DNA from: Thiobacillus sp.
Lineage (GTDB): Bacteria; Pseudomonadota; Gammaproteobacteria; Burkholderiales; Thiobacillaceae
Length of the DNA: 21,408 bases
Assembly: GCF_024708915.1 (NCBI RefSeq)
Contig: NZ_JANJXQ010000079.1
Span: 1 to 21,408 of the forward strand
Direction of reading: 5' to 3'
Part shown: piece by piece, positions 8,850 through 16,655 of the stretch
How the letters are laid out: each line of letters begins with the position of its first letter
Numbering within the stretch: position 1 is the first letter of the stretch
The notes under the pieces: generated by a model
The model's input: only the letters and a program-made list of their open reading frames with translations
What the model was told of the DNA's origin: nothing
Database searches by the model: none
Translations under genes and position numbers: made by a program

Positions 8850-9793
8850 GGCAGTTTCACCTCGGGATCGCGCGCAAACGGCCACTTCTTGTTGATCTCG
8901 TTGACCAGCGCGTTGGCCTTGCGCACCGCATCGTCGATCTCCGCGCGCAGCCTGGCGATATCCTGCGTGCCGTCCTTGAGGTCGGCGGAAATCGCCACCG
9001 CGTTCGTCATCAGGGCGTCGGCTTTCTTCAGGCTGGATTGCGCATCGTCCAGCATCAGCCGCACCTGGGCCAGCGATTCGCGCGTGTGCTCGGCCACGCC
9101 GTTGGGCGCAAACAGCCATTGGTCGGTTTTGCCGGCCATGCCGTCCAGCTTCAGGGCCAGACTGTCGAGTTTGCCGATGAGGGCGCGGGTCTTGTCGAGC
9201 GAATCGGTGACGGCGCGGGCTTTTTCGGGACTGCCGAGCACGCCTTCGAGCATCCCGTATTCGCCGGTCATGCGTCCGGTCACGGTCTTCACGTTGGCCA
9301 GCGTGGCATTGATTTCGCCATCCTTGCGGGTGAGATGCTCGACGTTGGCCAGAATCGCCTTGACCCGTTCGACCAGCAGCGGAATCTCCTTGCTGACGTC
9401 GGACGAGAGCAGCAGCATGGTGGAATTGTCGGGCAGGGCGGGCGCGCTGAGGTCGGGCGAGTCGACGCGGATCTTGGCGCCGCCGACGAGAGGCTTGTCC
9501 AGCGTGAAGGTGCTGTCCTGCTTCAGCCATTTGGCGTTGCGGCCGCGGAATTCGGCATGGATGACGATGCCGCCGGCGTCGTTCAACCCCAGCGTGGTGA
9601 CGCTGCCGATTTCAATGCCGGAAAAAACGATGGGCACGCCGGGCGCGACGCCATCGGCACTCGATGCCGCCAGCTGCAGGTGGAAGGTGTCTTCAAAAAA
9701 TCCGCGCGCATGCAGCAGATAAACAATGAAGGCGCCCGCCAGCAGCAGCGAGGCCGCCGCAAACAATCCTACTTTGAAATGCAGTTTGTTCAT
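8846..9793 (-). CDS. MCE-domain periplasmic lipid-binding protein (MlaD-like)
   Basis: This is the substrate-binding subunit of an MCE ABC transporter, which shuttles phospholipids or other lipids between the two membranes. A single N-terminal membrane helix (about residues 8-28) anchors the 315-residue protein. It is followed by one MCE domain whose core reads VAPGVPIVFSGIEIGSVTTL and later VGGAKIRVDSPD. The rest, residues of about 135 onward, is a long helical, coiled-coil-like region (LANVEHLTRK, LDDAQSSLKKADALM and similar), longer than in E. coli MlaD (about 183 residues) and similar to MCE proteins that extend across the periplasm. Its start overlaps the upstream ATPase-like gene by ATGA and its stop overlaps the lipoprotein gene by the same four bases. 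Confidence 0.92.
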   Translation of the reverse strand: MNKLHFKVGLFAAASLLLAGAFIVYLLHARGFFEDTFHLQLAASSADGVAPGVPIVFSGIEIGSVTTLGLNDAGGIVIHAEFRGRNAKWLKQDSTFTLDKPLVGGAKIRVDSPDLSAPALPDNSTMLLLSSDVSKEIPLLVERVKAILANVEHLTRKDGEINATLANVKTVTGRMTGEYGMLEGVLGSPEKARAVTDSLDKTRALIGKLDSLALKLDGMAGKTDQWLFAPNGVAEHTRESLAQVRLMLDDAQSSLKKADALMTNAVAISADLKDGTQDIARLRAEIDDAVRKANALVNEINKKWPFARDPEVKLP

Positions 9794-10242
9794 TCCGGAT
9801 GAAGTGTCTGGTTGTACAGAGTCTGGTTCCAGCTGAAGTCGTAAATTTCCCAGATGCCGGCCATCTCTTCCTGCGCCGCCAGTTGCCGGATGAAGTCCGG
9901 GTAGGGCACATCGTAAAGCATGGCGCCGGGGTGGTCGATGACCAGGCGGGGGCGCTTGAGGATGAGCGCACGCGCCAACTTGGCGATGAAGCGCTGTGCC
10001 GCCGTCATGTCGGGATCGCGCAGCAGCGCGATGTCGGCGTGGCCGAGCTGTTCCAGCAATTGCCGGGCCTGGCGGTTCGATTCCGCTGCGCTGTAATGGC
10101 GCTGATAAAGCGGGATCAGCGCGATGTTGTCGAGCGCAGACAGGTTGGCACGCAGCGGTAGATCGGGCGCAACGCGCGCCACGTCGTCGGGCAGGGCGGC
10201 GACCGCTGCCAGCAGCGCAGTACGGTCGGCAAACGGGATCAG
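9790..10242 (-). CDS. Truncated/degenerate MlaF-like ABC ATPase without Walker A
   Basis: The reading frame encodes only the second half of an ABC ATPase. The stretch LRANLSALDNIALIPLYQRH matches the region after the Q-loop. DMTAAQRFIAKLARAL sits where LSGGQ..R.ALARAL is expected, RLVIDHP replaces Walker B (hhhhDEP, with His for the catalytic Glu), and EIYDFSWNQTLY stands where the H-loop should be. No P-loop exists upstream, because the MlaE gene occupies that DNA. No ATG, GTG or TTG gives a good start: CTG at 10242 overlaps the permease stop as CTGA, copying the ATGA overlaps of the next two genes, and gives 150 residues. Alternatives are ATT at 10260 (after GAGG) or GTG at 10182 (130 residues). 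It may be a working non-catalytic subunit or a decaying gene. Confidence 0.6.
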   Translation of the reverse strand: MIPFADRTALLAAVAALPDDVARVAPDLPLRANLSALDNIALIPLYQRHYSAAESNRQARQLLEQLGHADIALLRDPDMTAAQRFIAKLARALILKRPRLVIDHPGAMLYDVPYPDFIRQLAAQEEMAGIWEIYDFSWNQTLYNQTLHPE

Positions 10243-11033
10243 ACGTATTTGAGCGCTAATGACACCACCTCGATCGCCACGATGGCGAAGAACACCCGCA
10301 TCATGCCGCGCAATACGGAGACCGGAACCATGAAGAGCTTTTTCGGCGTCTCCAGGCCGGCGGTGACCGGAATCAGGGTGACGGCCAGTCCGAACAGCGC
10401 ACACTTGACGAGCAGCCCGGCCATGATCTTGAAGTCGAAAATCTTGGCGATGGTCTGGGTGAATGGCGCAAAACCCGCTGCGTTCGTACCGTAAATCGCG
10501 AGGTAGCCCATCAGCAGTGCGAGCAGACCGGCGAGGCTTGCCAGGGTGACGACCGAGATGACGCCGCCGATCAGCCGTGGCAGGAACTCGAACTGCATCG
10601 GCGGAACCTTGCAATGTGCCAGCGCATCCAATTCGTTATTGACCTGCATCAGCGCGACTTCCGTGTTGATGGCGCTGCCGGAGCGCAGCGCGATGAAGAG
10701 TGCAGTGAGGAAGGGCAACAGTTCCAGTACCAGCACGCGGATGGTCATTTCGCTGGCGAATTCGGTGAGGCCGAAATCGCGTGCGGTCGACAGGATGATG
10801 GTGATGATGAGCCACGAAATGACCAGTGCGTAGCCGAGGAAAACATGCAGAATCTGCACCGCGGTAAAGTAGACCTGTTTTACTACCACGTCGAAGGTGG
10901 CACGGTTCCAGGTGGTGCGGTCTAGCAGCAGCAGAGCGGCCCTGGCCAGAAAGGCGAACATGCCGTAGCCGACGGTGAACCAGCCGGCAACCTTGGCGCC
11001 GAGCGATTCGATGGAAGCCGCAAGAAAACTCAT
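10239..11033 (-). CDS. MlaE-family ABC permease of an MCE lipid transporter
   Basis: This is the inner-membrane permease that pairs with an MCE protein and an ATPase to move lipids. The 264 residues match the MlaE length (about 260). The family core is present: a long hydrophobic segment near ILHVFLGYALVISWLIITII, the section ELLPFLTALFIALRSGSAINTEVALMQVN (the G-S-x-I-x-x-E motif at the coupling region), then DALAHCKVPPMQFEFLPRLIGG, and three further membrane helices. It is the first gene of the operon; the ATG at 11033 has no strong ribosome site. It is divergent from the SH3b-protease-cyclase operon with 83 bases between. Confidence 0.92.
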   Translation of the reverse strand: MSFLAASIESLGAKVAGWFTVGYGMFAFLARAALLLLDRTTWNRATFDVVVKQVYFTAVQILHVFLGYALVISWLIITIILSTARDFGLTEFASEMTIRVLVLELLPFLTALFIALRSGSAINTEVALMQVNNELDALAHCKVPPMQFEFLPRLIGGVISVVTLASLAGLLALLMGYLAIYGTNAAGFAPFTQTIAKIFDFKIMAGLLVKCALFGLAVTLIPVTAGLETPKKLFMVPVSVLRGMMRVFFAIVAIEVVSLALKYV

Positions 11034-11061
11034 CGCGGCATCATAACGTCATCAAAGGCGC

Positions 11062-11090
11062 TTGCGCCATCGGGTGGCAGGCCATACAGT
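11062..11090 (+). promoter_or_regulatory. Candidate promoter for the SH3b-M48-adenylate cyclase operon
   Basis: TTGCGC (11062-11067) and TACAGT (11085-11090) are 17 bases apart, with about four matches each to sigma-70 boxes. The ATG at 11117 follows some 20 bases after the expected start, with GGAGA in between. A small perfect inverted repeat, GGCGC-TT-GCGCC (11057-11068), overlaps the -35 and could also influence the divergent permease gene. Confidence 0.35.
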
Positions 11091-11116
11091 TTTGCTTCAG
11101 ACGGAGAAGACACACC

Positions 11117-11647
11117 ATGAAAAAATTCCTGATCCCGGCAGCGGCATTGATGCTGTGCGTGAGCGCCGCATCCGCCTGGGCTGCGTCCGGCACGGTCTTG
11201 CGCAACGACAAACTCTACAGTCAGCCCAGCGCAACATCCACGGCGACGGGGAACGTGGCCAAGGGCGCCAGCGTCAACATCCTCGCCAAACAGGGCGGCT
11301 GGCTGCGCGTGAGCTCGGGCAGAACCACCGGCTGGATCCGCCTGCTGTCGGTGCGCGCCGGGGCAGGCGGGATCGGCGGCGCGGGGCTGGGCGACGTGGT
11401 GGGCGCCGCCACCACCAGGTCGGATCCCAGTCGCGTGGTCGCGGTGGCCGGTTTGCGCGGCCTGAACGACGAAGACTTGAAGCAGGCCAAATTCAATGGC
11501 GACGAACTGGCGCGGCTGGATAACTGGGAGGCGACGACCGCACAGGCCAGAAGTTTTGCCGGCCAGTCCGGCCTGGCGGCGGTCAATGTGCCCGGCCTGC
11601 CCGAGCCCAAACCTCAGCAGGCGTCGTCACCGTGGGAGAACAACTGA
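11117..11647 (+). CDS. Secreted SH3b-domain protein
   Basis: This is a 176-residue exported protein. A signal peptide (MKKFLIPAAALMLCVSAASAWA) precedes one bacterial SH3 domain: GTVLRNDKLYSQPSATSTA, then VAKGASVNILAKQGGWLRV and TTGWIRLLSV, with the usual Trp and the GWI strand. Bacterial SH3b domains commonly bind cell-wall peptides or partner proteins. The C-terminal half is Gly/Ala-rich and then polar, ending in a Pro-rich tail, and has no domain I can name; the stretch LNDEDLKQAKFNGDELARLDNW is probably helical. A GGAG lies about 12 bases before the ATG. Its stop TGA shares one base with the next start (TGATG), so it is translated together with the M48 protease and may target or regulate it. 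Confidence 0.88.
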   Translation: MKKFLIPAAALMLCVSAASAWAASGTVLRNDKLYSQPSATSTATGNVAKGASVNILAKQGGWLRVSSGRTTGWIRLLSVRAGAGGIGGAGLGDVVGAATTRSDPSRVVAVAGLRGLNDEDLKQAKFNGDELARLDNWEATTAQARSFAGQSGLAAVNVPGLPEPKPQQASSPWENN

Positions 11648-12600
11648 TGAAAATCAAACTGATGGTATTGGCGGTGTCGCTGGCTTCTTTCAGCGGGATG
11701 TCCGCCGGGCTCGATCTGGGGAAACTGCTGGAAGAGCGCATCAAGCAGGAGTTGAACAAGGACAAGCAAAGCCAGCCGGCGCCTGCGCAGCAGCCGGCGC
11801 AGGCGCCCAGTCAGGCTCCCGCCACTGCGCAAGGCGCCGCCGCCGCCCCGCCTCCGGCCAAACAGAAAATCGATGCCCGGCAGTTGGGGTTTGCCCTGTT
11901 CGGCGACTACACCCTCGAAGAGGAAACACGCATCGGCAAGCAGATTTCGGGCAACCTGCTGGGCGCGGTGCCGCTGGTGCGCGACGACAAACTGCAACGC
12001 TACGTCAACCTGGTGGGCAACTGGGTGGCGCTGCAGAGCGGGCGCAAGGACATTGCCTGGCACTTCGGCGTGCTCGACACCGAAGACATCAACGCCTTTG
12101 CCGCGCCCGGGGGCTATGTGTTCGTGACCAAGGGCCTGTACCGGCGTCTCAACAACGAGGCCGAACTGGCCGGCGTGCTGGGGCATGAAATCGCCCATGT
12201 CAGCCAGAAGCATCATCTCAAGGTGCTGAAACAATCCAGCCTGATCGGTGCGCTGGGGCAGGTCGCCAGCAGCAAGGCGAAGGACAGCGATCAGGCGGTA
12301 CAGAACCTGATCGGCAATGGTGCCGAAATCATGGCGCGCGGGCTCGACAAGAATGCCGAATTCGAGGCCGACCGCATCGGCATCGTGTATGCCGCACGCG
12401 CGGGCTATACCCCGTGGGGCCTGCCTGATGTGCTGCAGGACATGGCGGGGCTGCCCGCCAAGGACAACCGCACCAGCCTGCTCTACAAAACCCATCCGCA
12501 TCCGGCCGACCGGCTCGCTGCGCTGGGTGAAGCCGTGGGTGGGCGTTTCGATGCCGTTCGCGGCAAGGATCTGGCCGACCGTTTCTACCGCATTCGGTGA
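11647..12600 (+). CDS. Exported M48-family zinc metalloprotease (BepA/LoiP-like)
   Basis: This is a periplasmic gluzincin of family M48, relatives of which (BepA, LoiP, YfgC) degrade or refold damaged outer-membrane proteins. The 317 residues start with a signal peptide (ending near GMSAG). A Gln/Pro/Ala-rich linker at about residues 40-70 follows, then the catalytic domain: H180-E181-x-x-H184 in LGHEIAHVSQKHH, with the third zinc ligand E240 in FEADRIG. The C-terminal THPHPADRLAAL matches the conserved end of the family. No TPR domain follows, unlike BepA. The start at 11647 has GGAG eight bases upstream and joins the SH3b gene stop; the GTGA overlap at the end joins it to the adenylate cyclase. 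Confidence 0.93.
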   Translation: MKIKLMVLAVSLASFSGMSAGLDLGKLLEERIKQELNKDKQSQPAPAQQPAQAPSQAPATAQGAAAAPPPAKQKIDARQLGFALFGDYTLEEETRIGKQISGNLLGAVPLVRDDKLQRYVNLVGNWVALQSGRKDIAWHFGVLDTEDINAFAAPGGYVFVTKGLYRRLNNEAELAGVLGHEIAHVSQKHHLKVLKQSSLIGALGQVASSKAKDSDQAVQNLIGNGAEIMARGLDKNAEFEADRIGIVYAARAGYTPWGLPDVLQDMAGLPAKDNRTSLLYKTHPHPADRLAALGEAVGGRFDAVRGKDLADRFYRIR

Positions 12601-14813
12601 AGCGCGTTTTATCCAGGCTGGCGCAGCCCGGGCTGTCTGCGCTGTTTGTCCTGCTGATAGCGGCGCACGTCGCGGGACTGATCCACATCGCGCCCATGCA
12701 GCGCGCCGAGGCCTGGCTGTACGACGCCTGGCTGAAGCGCACCGCGCCCACCGGGGCGGACGACCGCATCGCCATCCTCGACATCGACGAGGCCAGCCTG
12801 AAAAGCCTCGGCCGCTGGCCGTGGAGCCGCGACACCATGAGTACGCTGGTCGGGCAGCTGTTCGACCGCTATGGCGTGGCGGCGGTCGGCTTCGACGTGG
12901 TGTTTGCCGAACCCGACACCAGCTCGGGGCTCGCCACCCTTCAACAACTGGCGCAGCGCGATCTGGCGGGCAGCCGCGATTTCCGGGCGGCGCTCGAACG
13001 GCTTGCGCCGCGCCTCGATTACGACGCCCGCTTTGCGCAGGTGCTCGCCGAACGCCCGCTGTCGCTGGGCTACTACTTCATTCCGCAGGGCTACGGCGAT
13101 GCCAGAACCGGCGTGTTGCCGCCGCCGTCCCTGCCGGCCGCGGCGTTCGCGCCGCTGCGGCCGGGCATGCCGCCGCCCACGGGCTACGGCGCGAATCTGG
13201 CCGTTTTCCAGAACGCGGCCCAGGGCGCGGGATTTTTCAACATGCGGGCCGACGCGGATGGCACGGCGCGCCAGATGAATCTGGTCAGCCCGTATGGCGC
13301 AGGCTACTACCTGGCGCTGTCGGCTGCCACCCTGCGGGTGGCGTTCGGCGGCGAGCCGGTCCATGCCGGCGTCGATCGGCAGACCTTGCTGGGGCGGCAG
13401 TACGTTGCGCCATGGGTGGAAGTGGGCGGCCTACGCGTCCCGCTCGGCGCGGACGGCAGCGTGCATGTGCCGTACCGTTCCGGTGCGCCTTTCCCCTACC
13501 TTTCAGTGGCTCAGGTGCTGGACGGCAAGGCGCCGCTGGAGCAGCTGGAAAACCGCATCGTGCTGCTGGGCTCGACCGCGCCGGGACTGGCCGACCTGCG
13601 CGTGACGCCGTTTTCCAACGCCTTTCCGGGGGTCGAGATCCATGCCCACCTGATCGCCGGCATGCTCGACGGTTCCACCCGCGCCACGCCGCCGTGGGCG
13701 GACGACGCGCGGCTGATCGCCGTGCTGCTGCTGGGCGCCCTGCTGACGGCGGTGCTGCTGCGGTTCGGGCCGGCCATCGGGCTGGCTGCCAGCATTGCGC
13801 TGCTGGCATTGCTGCTGGCCGCCTATGGCGCAGCATGGTCGCGCTTCATGGTGGTGCCGATGGCGGCGCCGATGCTGACGCTGTTCGGCCTGTATGCGCT
13901 CAACACTGCCTACGGTTTTTTTGCCGCCACCCGCAGCAAGCGCCAGATCACCAAACTGTTCGGCCAGTACGTGCCGCCCGAGCTGGCGACCGAAATGAGC
14001 CGGAACCCCGCGCATTACACGATGGAAGGACAGTCGCGCGACATGACGGTGCTGTTCTCCGACATCCGCGGCTTCACCAACTTCTCCGAAAAGCTGCCGC
14101 CGGCCGAACTTGCCGAAGTGCTCAATGCCTACCTGTCGACCATGACGCGCATCGTGCAGCAGCAACGCGGCACCATCGACAAGTACATCGGCGACGCCAT
14201 CATGGCGTTCTGGAACGCACCGGTCGATTTGAACGACCACGCCAGCCGCGCGGTGCAGACCGCGCTCGACATGCAGGCTGCGCTGCCGCAATTGAATCGG
14301 GAGTTCGCCGCGCGTGGCTGGCCGGAAGTCAAGATCGGCGTCGGTGTCAACAGCGGACGCATGAGCGTCGGCAACATGGGCTCCGAATTCCGTATGGCCT
14401 ACACGGTGATGGGCGACGCGGTGAACCTCGGTTCGCGCCTCGAAGGCATCACCAAGCAATACGGCGTCGGCATCCTGGTCACCCAGCCCACGGTCGACGC
14501 CGATCCGGCGCACGCCTTCATGAAGGTCGACGACGTGCGCGTCAAGGGCAAGGAAAACCCGGTGGCAATCTACGAACCGCTGGGGCCCAGCGCCGGCCTT
14601 GCCGAATCGGTGCGCCGGGATGCCGCCGATTTCGAAGCCGCACTCGCGCACTATCGGGCGCAGGACTGGGCCGCCGCCGAGGCGGCGCTCGCCGCGCTCA
14701 ACCACCGCGCGCCGCGCACGCTGTACGATGTCTACCTTGAGCGCATCGCGCATTTCCACGCGGAGCCGCCCCCAGCCGACTGGGACGGCGTGTTCGTCTA
14801 CACAAGCAAATAG
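12597..14813 (+). CDS. CHASE2-domain transmembrane adenylate cyclase (class III)
   Basis: This is a membrane receptor cyclase making cAMP from ATP. The 738 residues run: one N-terminal membrane helix (about 12-32), a periplasmic CHASE2 sensor (about 40-350, containing AILDIDEASLKSLGRWPWSR), three membrane helices (about 370-440), then the class III cyclase domain (about 475-650). Metal ligands are D489 (FSDIRGF) and D533 (KYIGDAIMAFW). K529 and T603 (YTVMGDAVNLG) occupy the base-selecting sites; Lys/Thr is the class IIIb adenylate cyclase pattern. N610 and R614 are the transition-state pair. The C-terminal tail ends WDGVFVYTSK, frequent in this family. The start is GTG at 12597, overlapping the protease stop as GTGA, so it is translationally coupled. 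The CHASE2 ligand is unknown. Confidence 0.94.
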   Translation: MKRVLSRLAQPGLSALFVLLIAAHVAGLIHIAPMQRAEAWLYDAWLKRTAPTGADDRIAILDIDEASLKSLGRWPWSRDTMSTLVGQLFDRYGVAAVGFDVVFAEPDTSSGLATLQQLAQRDLAGSRDFRAALERLAPRLDYDARFAQVLAERPLSLGYYFIPQGYGDARTGVLPPPSLPAAAFAPLRPGMPPPTGYGANLAVFQNAAQGAGFFNMRADADGTARQMNLVSPYGAGYYLALSAATLRVAFGGEPVHAGVDRQTLLGRQYVAPWVEVGGLRVPLGADGSVHVPYRSGAPFPYLSVAQVLDGKAPLEQLENRIVLLGSTAPGLADLRVTPFSNAFPGVEIHAHLIAGMLDGSTRATPPWADDARLIAVLLLGALLTAVLLRFGPAIGLAASIALLALLLAAYGAAWSRFMVVPMAAPMLTLFGLYALNTAYGFFAATRSKRQITKLFGQYVPPELATEMSRNPAHYTMEGQSRDMTVLFSDIRGFTNFSEKLPPAELAEVLNAYLSTMTRIVQQQRGTIDKYIGDAIMAFWNAPVDLNDHASRAVQTALDMQAALPQLNREFAARGWPEVKIGVGVNSGRMSVGNMGSEFRMAYTVMGDAVNLGSRLEGITKQYGVGILVTQPTVDADPAHAFMKVDDVRVKGKENPVAIYEPLGPSAGLAESVRRDAADFEAALAHYRAQDWAAAEAALAALNHRAPRTLYDVYLERIAHFHAEPPPADWDGVFVYTSK

Positions 14814-14830
14814 CCAAATAGCCAAATAAC
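14807..14830 (+). repeat. Three tandem 8-bp repeats across the adenylate cyclase stop codon
   Basis: CAAATAGC occurs at 14807-14814 and 14815-14822, then CAAATAAC at 14823-14830. The first unit holds the cyclase stop TAG (14811-14813). The array ends 15 bases before the next gene start and looks like a slippage-prone microrepeat. Confidence 0.85.
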
Positions 14831-14845
14831 CACGATAAAACAGCG

Positions 14846-15610
14846 ATGAAACTCACCGTATTGGGCTGCAGCGGCGGCATCGGCAGCGGGCGCCACACCA
14901 CCAGCCTGCTGGTTGACGACGACGCGTTGATCGACGCCGGCAGCGGCCTCACCACGCTCGACTTCGAACAGATGGTGAAGATCGACCATGTGTTTCTCAC
15001 CCACGCCCACCTCGATCATGTGCTGGGCCTGCCGCTCTTGCTCGACAGCGTCGGCGACCTGCGCGGCACGCCGCTGACGGTGCATGCGCTGCCTGCGGTG
15101 CTGGAGGTGCTGTCCACCCATCTCTTCAACTGGCAGCTGTGGCCGGATTTCCGCAAGATCCCGAGCGAGAAGGCGCCGTGGCTGCGTTTTTCTCCGCTGG
15201 ATTTCGGTGCGGCGCTTACCCTCAAGGGGCGCACGTTCCGGCCGCTGCCGGCGAATCACGTGGTGCCGGCGTGCAGCCTTCATCTGGCGACAGCAGCGGG
15301 CAGCCTGGTGTTCAGCGGCGACACCGCGCACAGCGACGCCTTCGTCGCCGCGCTCAATGCGATTCCCGACCTGCGCCACCTCATCATCGAAACCTCGTTC
15401 GAGAATGCGCTGGCTGAGATCGCCAGGGACTCGAAGCATCACTGGCCGGATTCGCTGGCGGCGGAACTGCAATTGCTCAGTGTGCGTCCCGAGGTCTGGA
15501 TCACCCACCTGAAGCCAGGTAATGAGTCGGCGATCATGAACGAGTTGCGCGCCGCCGCCCCGGACTGGGGACTGGAGGCTCTGCGGCAGGGGCAGGTGAT
15601 CGAACTGTAG
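14846..15610 (+). CDS. Metallo-beta-lactamase-fold cyclic-nucleotide phosphodiesterase, class II type
   Basis: This is a likely cytoplasmic 3',5'-cyclic nucleotide phosphodiesterase that hydrolyses cAMP. Its 254 residues open with MKLTVLGCSGGIGSGRHTTS and carry the zinc motif T52-H-A-H-L-D-H58 followed by VLGLPLLLDS, the signature arrangement of class II PDEs (PF02112) rather than of lactamases or RNase Z. Further metal ligands are probably in PANHVVPACS, FSGDTAHSD (Asp) and ITHLKPG (His). The gene follows the adenylate cyclase by 32 bases on the same strand, which strongly supports cAMP as substrate. No clear Shine-Dalgarno site precedes the ATG. It is convergent with the next gene, only 16 bases away. 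A different phosphodiester substrate cannot be excluded. Confidence 0.85.
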   Translation: MKLTVLGCSGGIGSGRHTTSLLVDDDALIDAGSGLTTLDFEQMVKIDHVFLTHAHLDHVLGLPLLLDSVGDLRGTPLTVHALPAVLEVLSTHLFNWQLWPDFRKIPSEKAPWLRFSPLDFGAALTLKGRTFRPLPANHVVPACSLHLATAAGSLVFSGDTAHSDAFVAALNAIPDLRHLIIETSFENALAEIARDSKHHWPDSLAAELQLLSVRPEVWITHLKPGNESAIMNELRAAAPDWGLEALRQGQVIEL

Positions 15611-15626
15611 GCCCGGCGCGCCCGGA

Positions 15627-16655
15627 TCAGGGCGCAAAAGCCGCCAGTTCCGCTGCGAACTCCGTCGCGCTCAAGCCTTCAAACGCCTCCCGGCTGAACA
15701 GGGTGACGGCGCCGGCCATTTCGCTCCAGCCATAGCCGCGGTTCTGCGGACTGAGTGTATGGCTGTCCTGCGGTATGCGAGCGACGAGATAAAGCCCTCC
15801 CTTGCTGTAGACGAGGTTGTAAGGGAGGCTGCGTTGATGCAATTCGTCGATGTGAATCCATGCGCGCTCGGCATCGGTGAAACGCCGGCAGGGAAGCGGA
15901 TAGGGCTTGATCCCGCCATTGTGGGAAAAACATGCATCCTGTATCGGTAGCGGAGTTGTTTGCACGAAGCTCTGGAAATGCAGATGGTTGACCGAGGCGC
16001 CAGCGCCGGTGCTGTTGTAGCCGAGACAGAGGCCGGGCACACTGGATTGCGCACAGATGTCCCAGGCCCAGCCGTGCCGTTCCGGTGTGAGATATTGCGG
16101 CGCCTGGCGCAAGGGCTCGGGCACCAGCAAGCCGTGCAGGCGGGCGAAAGGGAACTTGTTGTACAGCAGGCGCACCGGCTTGCCGGCGAGATTGCCTTCC
16201 CACAGCAGTTCCTTGGCGAGGAAGGGCTTGTTGAAATGAAAGCCCATGGCGTCGAAAGGGCGCTGCAAGCCTTCGAATTGCTGGCCGCTGATGCGCGGCG
16301 GGCGCAGGGAGCGGACGGGATTGAACATCACCTCCCATGGTCCGGCGCGGCGGCTTTCCAGGCGACCGAGGTGGTCGAAGCCGATCAGGTTCAGCTTGAG
16401 GAACACCATCACGTCGTCGTCGGGTTCGGCGAGCTTGTCAGCACGCCGCAGGGTGGCGGTCAGTTCGGCGGCGAGTTCGGCATGGCGTTTGGCCAGTGCA
16501 GGGGAAAGCCGTGCCCACAGGGTCGGATCGTAGGCGGCGTTGGCGAGCACAAGGATGTAGACGCCGAGGCCACGGTGCTTGTCCAGCATCGCGGCGAGCC
16601 CGCCGGCAAAATCCTGTTCCAGCGATGCGAGCGAGACGAACGGGGAAGAGGGCAT
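15627..16655 (-). CDS. HIT/GalT-superfamily nucleotide phosphorylase-like enzyme (Ap4A or GDP-hexose type)
   Basis: This is a 342-residue cytoplasmic protein with the active-site phrase GASVNHLHFQSF, where H224-L-H226-F-Q228 forms the His-x-His-x-Gln version of the HIT triad. This form occurs in the transferase branch (GalT, Ap4A phosphorylase, plant GDP-L-galactose phosphorylase VTC2), which moves nucleotidyl groups through a histidine intermediate; VTC2 has a very similar NHLHFQ. Upstream FNKPFLAKELLWEGNL and VRLLYNKFPFARLHGLLVPEP resemble the substrate-binding half (NKFPF is a hallmark). The exact substrate is unknown. I used the ATG at 16655; no strong ribosome site is present, and an in-frame ATG at 16697 would add 14 residues. 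It lies 92 bases after the DUF302 gene. Confidence 0.75.
   Translation of the reverse strand: MPSSPFVSLASLEQDFAGGLAAMLDKHRGLGVYILVLANAAYDPTLWARLSPALAKRHAELAAELTATLRRADKLAEPDDDVMVFLKLNLIGFDHLGRLESRRAGPWEVMFNPVRSLRPPRISGQQFEGLQRPFDAMGFHFNKPFLAKELLWEGNLAGKPVRLLYNKFPFARLHGLLVPEPLRQAPQYLTPERHGWAWDICAQSSVPGLCLGYNSTGAGASVNHLHFQSFVQTTPLPIQDACFSHNGGIKPYPLPCRRFTDAERAWIHIDELHQRSLPYNLVYSKGGLYLVARIPQDSHTLSPQNRGYGWSEMAGAVTLFSREAFEGLSATEFAAELAAFAP

Noticed and set aside
8175..9530. Apparent 451-codon protein ending in the lipoprotein
   Set aside because: The first half is out of frame within the MCE gene. The lipoprotein has its own signal peptide and an ATGA start at 8849.
12317..14740. 807-codon open frame on the plus strand
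   Set aside because: It overlaps the adenylate cyclase in another frame and gives an Arg/Ala/Gly-rich product without domains.
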